Shown here in pieces: positions 31,332-41,900 of a stretch of DNA of 64,000 nucleotides. The position numbers and the translations under genes were made by a program. The notes beneath the pieces are model-generated. The model saw only the letters and a program-made list of their open reading frames with translations. It ran no database searches and had not been told where the DNA came from. The DNA is taken from contig NC_079886.1 in NCBI RefSeq assembly GCF_029227915.1, positions 9,176,001-9,240,000 on the forward strand. Reading direction: 5' to 3'. The stretch is from Hydractinia symbiolongicarpus (Eukaryota > Cnidaria > Hydrozoa > Anthoathecata > Hydractiniidae). The first letter of the stretch is position 1. Each line of letters opens with the position of its first letter.

Positions 31332-34300
31332 ATGGCTACTGGGGATTTACACCTAGCTCGGTTGAACAAGCTGTGTCGAATATGTGGAAACACTCTGCCT
31401 GGACGATCACATATTGTCCAAGAGCACATAAAGAACTTGGACAGTATTTTCAGAGCTGATTTTTATTCTGATCGGGCAGGCATTCACCCAAAAAAATTCT
31501 GTCACTCGTGCTTTGCTACAATAAGTAATGTCCTAAAACGTGACTCAGCTACCGCTATTGTGCCTGTTAAATGGTATACACATAAAGACACCGAGTGCAA
31601 AACATGCATATTAAGTGCACAAAAAAAGAGAGGTGGCAAACCTATGAAAAGAAGGGGCGGTGGTAACCCAACACACAAAGCTGTGGATTCCGCAGAAAAA
31701 ACTTGGACACCCCTAGAACTTAATAAAATTTACAGAAAAACCTCTGAACTTTTTGACTATAGTGGAAACGTTCTCTCAGACATAAATATCAGTGAAGGCA
31801 ACTGGGAACATCTGATTTGTGCTTTGTGTAGCAATATTTTAAAAAGGCCATTAATGATAAACCAATGTAACCACGTGTTTTGTGCCTTGTGTTTAACAAA
31901 TTGGTTGGAAAATTCAAATAGATGTCCCACCTGCAGCATCCCAACAACACCCGGGGATGTCTCGCCTGGTTTGTGCATTTCCAGGATTTTAAACACACGA
32001 GTTGTCAAGGGAACATTTAAACTGCTGTCTGCACAATCGCACACATGCTCTCCAGCATTGTCATTTACAACACTAGAGATGATGCAGTTGAGCCCTTCCA
32101 AGCCTGTACCGAAAAAGGTAGAAGAATGCATTGCTCATGTGGTTGGAATAAAAATGCAGCAGTCAAACTTGCCGAATAAAACTGTCCAATTGCCCAGTGG
32201 AAGTTCACAAGTAAGATTACTTATGTATGGAGTGGACTCAGTAAAAGTGATTTGACATTGACTTTTTTTAACAAGCAACTGATTTTCAAACGGCTGATAA
32301 AGCAAAAAATTTTGATCTTAGCAATTTTAAGGCTGAAATCAAAACTGAAAATAAGTTGCTTTTGTATATGTCTATATATGTGCATACCTAGGTTATCATT
32401 TTTTTACAATTCCAGTGAAATGTTTCTTATACACATTTTTTATACAAAAAACAAGCCATAATAAGAACAAGACAAATTTTAAAATGTTCAGAGTAAATAA
32501 TTAAAAATAATAATAAATATAAGTAAGTGGCTAGAGGGGTCACAGAATATAGGAAGTTTTGGGGGTCAATAAAAACCATTCTATATATTAGGAGATTTAC
32601 TAAAATTTTGATGTGCCCACCCTAAATGCTAAGGCGTCTACATCGTTAAGTGATCTTATATAAAAAATGTGTATAACTACTTTATACAAAAATACAAAAC
32701 TATGCTATGTTATATTAAAAATAATGTACACATAATTGTCTGTAACAATATGATAATTTTAATAGTAATATTACATTTTACATAAAACAAATTAATAACA
32801 TATGTTCCATATTTTAGCCATTGACAATAACACCCATTAGAATTCCTCGCAAGTCTTCTGATGAAACATGTGAAAGGAATGTGCGGAAAAGAGCAAATAC
32901 AGCCAAGGAGTTAATCCATCTGATGTCTGGTGAAGAAACCCAATCTGTCACAAAACAGACCACAGCACTGCTAAAGTCTATGGAAGAAAGTGACAGAAAT
33001 ACTATCATTAAAAATTTGGGTACAGAAGTCATTATTCCAGCCAATCACATCACAGCAATGAAATCAAATTTAAACATGCCATGGAATCAACTACGTGAAA
33101 TATCACGTTGGTTGAAAACATTCAACATAAAAATTGAATCAGAAAAAAAAGCAAGAAGTGTCGCTGCTGAATGGGTAGGCCAAGGACTGAGAGTTGAGCT
33201 GGCTCCTCTCACCAAATTATCAGTTGGAAACAGGGTATCCGTTATACCTAGGCCCTGGGGGTATCTGTATAATGTAGTTGGCCACATTCTGTATCAACTC
33301 AAAAAGCTAGAATGTCACAATTTACTTGTAAAACATAGTTTCATTCCTGACAATGAGATCCATGTTAAAATTGGTGGAGACCATGGAGGAAATAGTTTTA
33401 AAATGGCATATCAAATAGGCAATGTTCTAAACCCAAACAAGAAGGAAAACACAATAATGTTTAGCATTTTTGAAGGTAACAAACATTAATGCAATATATT
33501 ACAAATATGAAAAAAAAAAAATTAAAACTGGAATTTCCAAAATTCTATGCATGTGATGTCTAATTGTGATCTAAAGTAGAAATGATCTAAGTGATCTAAA
33601 GTAGAAATCAAAACATTTTTTATATATTTTTTTTAAATTAGGGAAAGACACAAGAACAAACTTAAGAGTCTGCCTTGAACGGTTTCGACCACAAATAAAA
33701 ATGCTGCAACAAGTCAAATATAAAGAGTCGATATTCCGTGTATTTATGTATGGCGACTACGAATTTCTGTGTGCAATGTATGGTATAACTGGTGCAAATG
33801 GTAAATATTAATTACTTAAGATCTGGGGCAAGTTGCTAGTTGATAATCAAAATTAATTAATTTTTGACCACAAATAAAAATGCTGCAACAAGTCAAATAT
33901 AAAGAGTCGATATTCCGTGTATTTATGTATGGCGACTACGAATTTCTGTGTGCAATGTATGGTATAACTGGTGCAAATGGTAAATATTAATTACTTAAGA
34001 TCTGGGGCAAGTTGCTAGTTGATAATCAAAATTAATTAATTTTTACAGAACTTTTTTTGCAACTTCATAAAGTTCCTGTAGTTTAACAATGGGTTTTTAC
34101 TACGCAGATATGGGAAATGCATAGTTAAAAATGGTTTATTTTTAAAAGTTTCTAATAAAATATGTATACTTTAACATTTGTGTTTAGGGCGTCACAGCTG
34201 TTTGTTTTGCAACATTACCTCAAAACTAATGAACATCCCAGTGTTTACTCGCAAGAAATTTAAGAAAAGGTCACTGGCGACACTTGAAGAAAATTTAGCA

Positions 34301-35964
34301 GATTTCCGTGAAAGTGGTGGGAGCCCTAAAAATGCGAAAGAATTTTATAATGTCATTGACAACATATTTTTTGACATACCTATTGATCAAGTATACATCA
34401 TATTTTTATGCTTTTCCACTGCAAGTTGATTTAATAATCCCAAAATAAAATCTATATAAACACCTAATTTTAGGTCTGTATTCCTGGTCTTCATATTTCC
34501 TTGGGTGTATATCAAAAGATGTTTAAAATGTTTGAGTCTTCTTGCCAAGACTATGATGTAAAAATAGCTCTGCTGTTGGCAACAGAAGACAATGAACTGG
34601 ATTCAGATTATGGTGACTACATCGAAGTCCTTAAAGAAACAAATGACTTGCAGCAAAAGCTGGAAGATGAAAAAGCCAAATTAGCAAACCAGCAAGATCA
34701 GTTAAACTGGCTTGTAATATCTGGTGGCTTACAACGAAATATACTGACATACGAGAAAAGTATAATAAAAACTGAGAAGAAAATCACAGAATTAGAATTA
34801 GAAATCTCAACCTTGGGAAACAACAAAAGAATTTTAGTGGGTATGATCATTTTTATTACCTAAGTAATTTTTTGTGATATTCGCAAATGTTTTTTTGTCT
34901 GGAAATTCCAAGAAATTTAATTCCCGAAAAAAAACTTTCCAAAATTATAATTTTCATTCTGATCTTATGATGCAAGCCTTATATTCTCTCCAATCTAAAG
35001 CTATGTTTAATAGTTTGTTCATCTTATTTTAGGTGTTGGTCCTTGTGCTTCTTCAATAGATAAAACGCTGCAAAAAATGGGTGTTGAACGTCAGGCCTAC
35101 CATGGCCAAAGTTTTATCGGCAACCATGTACATAAATTGCTAAAGGTTTGTTAATACTAACAATAATGTAGCAATTTAAAAATAACATATTTAAAGAAAA
35201 TTAAAAAAACAATCTTGCTCTTATAGAAAGAAAACATCCAAAATTTAACATCCAGCATTAAAGAGATTGTTGCAGCACAAAAGCATGATGACCAGCTTAT
35301 TCACAGTGTGAATTTAGAAATGGATAAGTACGACATGTTATTTACTTACTTTGCAGAAGTTCATAACATTTACAATTCGGCAAAATATCTGTCATGTGAG
35401 GAAATACTGGCTTTAGGTGAGAAACTTGTTCCTTTTTTTAATAATAAATAAGTTTTTTTTAAAATTTCATGTGCCAAAAACAAAACAAAAAGAAAGAATA
35501 ATATACATATAGTACATAATTCTAGAAATTTCAATTAATAAATTCATGATGCATCTGCGAACTAACTGGCCAAAAGTTAATATTTCACCAAAACTGCATA
35601 TGCTTGAAGATCATGTCACTGAGTTCATAGCAAAATGGAATGTTGGATTTGGGTTTTATGGCGAACAAGGTAAACAGCCACTTAAATTTGTAACCTGGTA
35701 ACACCAAAATTTGTGTTTTTTACCAAAATGTGTTATTTTTCAGAAAATGTGTAGCTAGCTAGCTTAAATGTCAAATTATAACATTTTTAAGGTGGAGAAA
35801 GCTTGCATCATGAAATCAACAGGATGTCGAGCAGGTACAGCTGCATCAAAAACCCAGTCGAGCGGTTACGAAATACATTAAAGCAACATTTTGTTAATGT
35901 AAATCCTGAATCGAGCCAATTAAAACCAAAAATTAAAAAAAGAAAAATTGCACGTGAAGAATAA
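31332..35964 (+). CDS. RAG1-like transposase: zinc NTD + RING + DDE core
   Basis: Nine exons join in frame: 31332-32210, 32818-33475, 33642-33800, 34188-34390, 34474-34840, 35033-35145, 35227-35416, 35526-35669, 35792-35964 (961 residues). Residues 15-92 match the RAG1 N-terminal zinc region: CRICGN (C15, C18), IHPKKFCHSC (C57, C60), then V-x-W with C89 and C92. Next is a basic stretch. A C3HC4 RING follows: C163, C166, C179, H181, C184, C187, C198, C201. Core candidates for the catalytic triad: D481 (KIGGDHGG), D551 (MYGDYEF) followed by C570-x2-C573, and E907 (GEQGGESLHHE). A coiled-coil-like stretch lies in exon 5; the C-terminus is basic (KIKKRK). ATG 31332 is chosen at the start of RAG1 similarity. 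The residue-level triad is inferred by analogy with RAG1 and CMC transposases. No frameshift or stop was found. Confidence 0.88.
33687..34044 (+). repeat. Perfect 179-bp tandem duplication inside the transposase gene
   Basis: 33687-33865 and 33866-34044 read identically, covering the last 114 bases of transposase exon 3 (including the D551 codon), its donor and part of the intron. The second copy has no acceptor in front of it, so it should be spliced out. Identity implies a very recent event or an assembly duplication. Confidence 0.9.
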
Positions 35965-36275
35965 CTTTTAGACTTACAGCTTAGATAGCTAGTTATATCT
36001 TTAACTGCATATTAGCATTACTTTGCAAGCTCCTTTAGTCTTTGCATTATTTCAAAGGTGGATCAGCTGGTCTAGAAAGAAAAAGAATTGAACAGTTAAT
36101 TAGCTTACTACATGCATAGTTCATTTTTATTTGACTTTTTGTCGAGCTTACGTTAGTAGTGTATGAGACGCAGAAACCTTATTTAGAGTTACAGAATTGT
36201 TTATATAGAATGTTGTTTAGTGTTGTTATTCTGTGAAATATTAGCTTAGTAAACTACAACAGTTTTAATGCCTAC

Positions 36276-36281
36276 AATAAA
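36276..36281 (+). promoter_or_regulatory. AATAAA, candidate polyadenylation signal of the transposase gene
   Basis: First canonical AATAAA downstream of the transposase stop (about 310 bases), still inside the transposon. Confidence 0.4.
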
Positions 36282-36755
36282 TCATACAGTAGATTATGTC
36301 AAAGAGGGAGTTAAAATTTTCAGGTTTTACACTAACTTTTATTGCCAGAATTCAGCGCTCTAGCATTCTTTCAGAAGTACTGATACAGTTTTTTCGTTTT
36401 TCTTACCTTGTAGATGAGCCTTTCAGCTTTCCAAAAATATATAATACACCAGCCACATAACTTCGCAACGTCCACAAAACCAAAAATTAGTTGGAACAAG
36501 TTGCCATGTTAATTTTAACAAAAAAAAGTATGCCTTCAAAACTGCCACAGTATTACTCCAACAGCATGCTTGTCGCAAAGGTAAAAGAAAGATTTAGCTT
36601 CCAGCGTGTTGAAATGCTTTAAAAAACTAAATTAAATCCACTGAAATAGATTCTATCATGCAAAAGCGATTTCAAAAAGTTAGTTACTTATTTATCATGA
36701 TTGTTTTTATTTGCGCCCGCCATCTTGCGCCTCAACGTGGCCGTAATTATTGACG

Positions 36756-36792
36756 CATGCGCAGTCTTAGTTTCCGCTCTGAAACAGCCGTG
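36756..36792 (-). repeat. Right terminal inverted repeat of RAG1-like transposon (37 bp)
   Basis: Read inward on the minus strand: CACGGCTGTTTCAG, then a 2-nt spacer (AG), then the same 21-bp block with one mismatch. The spacer is exactly 10 nt shorter than on the left side. Confidence 0.88.
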
Positions 36793-38911
36793 AAAGCTTA
36801 AAGATGAGGACAAAAACAACAACTTAAATCATCTTAAATATTATATTATGCATCCAAATATAACTGAAAATGACAGAAAAGTTGCCTACATATTTAGACA
36901 TTCATTATTTATTCGATATAGAAGGATACCGCTTTTAACTCAAACTTTCTAATAATAAAATGACCTTTAAAAACCTTGGAACTATCTAGTCTGGCTAGCT
37001 CTATCCTTCGAAATTTTACTCAGAAACATATAAGTTTATTGTACATTAAGACAGTCTAAGCAGCAACATAGTAACATAACATTTCCTAACAAATACAGCT
37101 CCTAGTGTTGTCTCTGTGTTTCCTTGTCAAAACAAACTTAATATTTTTACAGACCGTAACTTATTTTACCGCCAAAAAAAATACTGAATTTTTCTTTCTT
37201 CAGAAAATAAAAAGCAAATTCATCATAAAAAATTAATTATTTATAAATGCTGTCTAGACGTCTATGTCTATAAATTTCTTGGAACTGGACTTTTTGAGTG
37301 GCCCGTTTATTACACGCCAGTCTTCGAAAATTGCAAGGGTTGAGCTCATTGAATCGTCCTGTAGCCCCTTTTAAATTGTAACTCCCCGCCCCCGCCCAAA
37401 ACTTTTATTAAGACAACAAAGAATGTTCGCATTATTTAATCTCTCATTTCCGAAGTTGTTATTACTTTCTCTAATTTTGTCAAAGTGCGCACGCGCTAAC
37501 AGAACAAAGTTCGTGTTAATTTTTTTCGCGCTATTTCTGATCTAAGAGTTAATCGTTAAGCATTTAGCGCGCGAAGGATTATAGTTAATATTAGCGCTTA
37601 TTGTTATCGACAGTAATATTTCATTTTGTAGAGAAAAACTTTTTTCACCCGCCGTTATTTGCGAAAAAAGTTTGCACAAATAGCTACAAAATGTGTTCGC
37701 GCTAACTCGCAATGAAACATCAAGAATTGTGGCGCACAAATTTGAATTGAAGTTGACGCGCTAATATAAATTGTCTGTGTTTTCATTTGGCGTAAAAGAC
37801 CTAACTACGATTAACGCGCCAGCTTAACGCGTACTAAAGCCAGATGGAAACCAATCTTTATAAGCGTTAAAAAAATAACTTCAATTAACACAACGGCTTA
37901 AGGCGAATTAAACAGGAAAGTAAACAACTATATGAAGCATAGCATGAGGAGCACATGTGCAGAAGTTGTAAGATAGATTGGTGAAATTTGCAGAATTTCT
38001 GCAAGAAAACTAACAAATTATTACTAGATTTAAAGAAAGAGCAGAGTTATGTTGCTTTATAAAAAATACAAAGGAACAAACGAACGATTAAATCAATTGA
38101 TATATTACAATAAACAACTTATACAAGAAATCCTCTGCAAAAACCACCACAAATTTACTTCTCAGAATAACCTCGTTCCAGGAAAGTTCATAACTACCTC
38201 CAAAGACAGGTTGTTAGATTTAGATTTCTGCAGATTAATCACCTGATTTCTTTTTTTTTGAGTAGACTTTACTTAAATAGTGTTAAAAAACTTTTCATTT
38301 CCGTTCCTTTAGAGTGGGAAGGTGAGAAAGCAAGGAAGATGTTGTGCACAACTGAAATTGATCTTTTGCCGTGCCGTCAAAAAGGTAATGATGGAAAGTA
38401 ATGTTGTCAGTATTTGACGTCGTCGTACGAGCTATCCAACAATTAACCCGAACTGCAGAAAAATTTATATAAATTAAAAACCATGTCAACTAAAATTTAT
38501 AATTATAGCTTAAATATACCAAAATTAACAACTTTGTACCCGGGGATTGGTAATTTTTTTTACATTTAGGAGGAATCTGGACTAGATCCTGGCCGGTTAT
38601 ATGGCGAATTTGTGTGAATGTACCACTCTGCATAATTAAATCGGACGAGTGATTTATCCGCGACTTATCGAGTAAGAAGTGAGAACGCACGCCATAAGTA
38701 TAAAAGACCTAACAATCCCTGGGTACGAGGATACAAAACTAAGAAAACAAAGAGTTGCATTGTATCTAAAAGAAGATCTATATAAACAAACCAATCCAAT
38801 TCCAGGAAGCTCTTTCTTTGAGTTCGACATTTACTATCCATATTTTGTCAAATTTAATTAAATTATCGTTTTCAGTTTTTCACTACTGTTCATGTTTTTT
38901 CATCCAAAGTA
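36793..38911. other. Region between transposon and integrin 3' end
   Basis: No gene is supported. 37490-37830 is dense in GCGCTAA/TTAGCGC-type words (GCGCTAACAG, TTAGCGCGCG, TTCGCGCTAACTC, GACGCGCTAATA), probably a dispersed repeat. Plus-strand open stretches at 38049-38246, 38312-38380 and 38679-38861 are bounded by splice-like sites, but I could not join them in frame and recognise no domain. Confidence 0.45.
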
Positions 38912-41900
38912 TTACTGTCCTCCAAAGGCTGGGTTAACGAACTGCTGATTCGGCTCCCGGTACAACGGATTATCACCCTAAAAAGAAGCAATAAATTTGT
39001 ATGAAAGTCTACAATTTCTCGTAAAATATATTGAGACAACAAATTTCAAGGTTAATCCCCACAAGTAGTCATAAAGACATTCTATACTACATTCACGCAA
39101 TTAGATTTGTCGCTGACGCCAGCGTAGCTATCTCTCTTAAGATCAAGTGTAGTGTCATTCTCGGCGGCCAAATGGCTAAGATCATGCACTTGGTCTGAGA
39201 AGCGATCGCTCAGTTCATCTTGGGCTGTTCTAATTCAATTCCCGGGTAGAAGACGAAGTTTTAACCGATGTCTACAGCCGTCCTACCTTGGAGGCGCTCA
39301 TTTTTTTATAACATATATCACGACTTCGTTTTCTATCCTGTCCCCGAGGCAGAGTGCCAGTGAGAGTCATCTGGTACGACCACTCACCACACATTCCAAA
39401 GCTCGGGTAATTCACCCTTGCCGACCATTCCTCAGGAATGGTCCAAAAAAAATTAAAAAAATTGAGGGGCCTGACGTGCTACTAGCGTAATTTGAACGCG
39501 GATAACATAACATACACATTTAAAAAGTGCATGCTGTTTGACAACTTTAAAACTGCAAAATGGCCAAAAAAATTCCATTGTCTCCATATTTTCATTAGGC
39601 GTTGTAGCTTTTTTCTAAAATACGCACACGTCCTTAGGGTAAATGTTCTTTAAAAATCCACTAAACTTAGAAATGTAAGTACATTGAACCTGGAATTGAT
39701 TTGGAACCTCTTAGATTTTTCTGTGCAAAAACTGTGCGTATGCATTAGTCCCGGGTGAATATTTCGTCCAGATTTAATATGAAAATCACCGGATCAATTA
39801 ACAAAAATGTGGGCAAATTAAAGAAAATAACAACGGGGAAATAAACCTAAACAAAACATTTTCGCAATTTCCCAACCCTTAGAGCGCGTAGACATCTTCC
39901 CAAATAAACCGGCTAAAAGTAAAATTTCACCAAACTTTGAAAGGTCACAACTCTCGCTTATCTTCAAAATGAGCTCTGCCACAGCTCATTCAACGTAGAA
40001 TTTCACGCAGATTTGAAAACTTGTACAAAATGTTTCAGAGCAATCAACACCGAAACACAGGTCATATAGTTTCAGATAGAAAATAGTTATTTCATATTCA
40101 TTTAAATAGGAATCAAATGTTTTTAGGTATTTCGTATGATTATTTTAGATGCAAAGAAGTCTAGCAATGTGAAGATCCGATGTAAAAATCGATTGAAGTT
40201 ACCTTTTCCCATACACCTTTGCTCTTAGACTTCACAAATTTCTCATAATCTCGTCGATCCTGGTAAAAGCAATAAATTATTACAACAAGGTTTCCAGAGC
40301 TTTATAGTTTGAAGAATTCAAGAAAAAATATGGCATAAAATGAGTGAAAACAGGATTTTTAGATTAAACAGATTCTACAAGCAAAGTCATAGTCAAACAG
40401 TTTAAATTCAAATCAAAATTCAGTCAACAACATTACATCTATAAGTCTTTCTATGCATTTTTTATGATGATTGGCTAGACATAATTAAAGTGAGAAAAAA
40501 AACAACAAAAATAGACCAGTAGAAAACGTGTTACAAAAGCAAATAGACAAACAAACAAACAAAAAGAACGAACGAACGAACGAGCAAGCGAACAAACAAA
40601 TGAGTAAACAAATGAGTAAACACATAAGTAAACAAACAAAACAAACAAGCAAACAAACTGAAGAAAATAATTTCCGCCTACGTGAATTGATGTTATTAAT
40701 TTCCATAACAACAAGGCGAGTATTCCTAGCAACAAAATAGCACCAATGATTGCGAGGATAATAACAAGTATGTCAGGATCATCATCGCTCGAACTCTTGG
40801 CTGTACATACTAAAAAAATAACATAAAATATGTTTTAGCGACTGTAGTAGAACTTTAAGTACAGCAGTTAGCAAGGAAAGTGTTCCACAGTTTGCTGTCA
40901 TTTTGCTTTTCCTAAGGACTATAACGTGAATCGCTTTTTCTTATACTCTACATAACTGCTGAAACATTGGCAGAAAAAAGATACGTCATTTACATGTGAT
41001 GTATGGTGTTAAAACGAAAATAAAAGACATCCGTCACTGTTTGTTTCACAAGTACCATACAAGTGAGATTTGTGAGATTTATGACAAAGAACATGGCACG
41101 GAGTGACACTTGTCGTGTGTACAAGGTGTACAAATCTGAGCAGGGTAAGTAGAGAAATACAAATATATACAACGATGCTTATAATCTCTAAATGTTTATA
41201 ATTACAGTTAAATCTCGCTAGCTTGAATTCTGAAGGAACATGCAAATGTTTTGACCCTAGGCTCGAGAAACGAGGTAAGACAAGGAGCAATCATAAAATG
41301 TATCCAACTTTATGTTTATCAAACTCACAAATCGAAGTGTACGGTAAACGTCAGTCCAACGTTTAGATCGGTTAGCTTTTGTTTTTCTGAGTCATAAATA
41401 AAATAATCATCGACATAGCATTTAAATTTTCAAATTTTTCCAAAGAAGTCTGAAACTTGACTTTGCCTTATAACTGACCAATTTTCTTCTTGCATGAAAT
41501 ATTTTTTAACTAGTCAATAGCCCGTGGATAAATCCAATGGTTCGCCCATAATTTATTTACCGCATTTCGTTGTCTCGGTGCTGTGGTTACCATTTTGCGT
41601 GACATATTGCATTTCGTGTTTCCGTAACAAAAATACAACAAGACGCACGAAAAGACAGACGGAATACGCCTATCATTAAAAATTTTTTTATTGAATAGGC
41701 ATTGTCAAAAAATCGAGATATCCAGTTTAGAGTTACAGAGAATATTTTATTTTAATCAAGTGCTCGGAATCCTGATAAATCATTCGATATAAAAACTCTC
41801 GAGACATTGTATGATAATAAGAATCAAATGGCGACGTTTTAATATATATACCTGGAGTCTTTTGAACAACAATGGTTTTATTTTTAGCATTACCAGCAAA

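Larger units (their letters stand above)
30852..36792 (+). mobile_element. Complete RAG1-like DNA transposon (TIRs, 4-bp TSD, intact transposase)
   Basis: A 5,941-bp unit bounded by inverted repeats that both begin CACGGCTGTTTCAG and, after a spacer, share a 21-bp block (CGGAAACT...GCGCATG) with one mismatch. AAAG sits directly outside both ends (30848-30851 and 36793-36796), a 4-bp target duplication. The only gene inside (31332-35964) encodes a 961-residue protein with a RAG1-type zinc region, a RING finger and a DDE-type core. CAC-first termini are shared by Transib, ProtoRAG and V(D)J signals. A 4-bp TSD is typical of Chapaev (CMC) rather than Transib/ProtoRAG (5 bp). N-terminal RAG1-like sequences on transposons (N-RAG-TP) have been reported in invertebrates, and this looks like a full cnidarian relative. 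Superfamily assignment is inference. Confidence 0.88.

Noticed and set aside
31757-32131. Minus-strand ORF of 124 codons in transposase exon 1
   Set aside because: Complement of the zinc/RING coding exon, with no independent similarity; not a second transposon gene.
38049-38861. A small multi-exon gene downstream of the transposon
   Set aside because: Several open stretches with splice-like borders, but phases do not match and no domain is recognisable.
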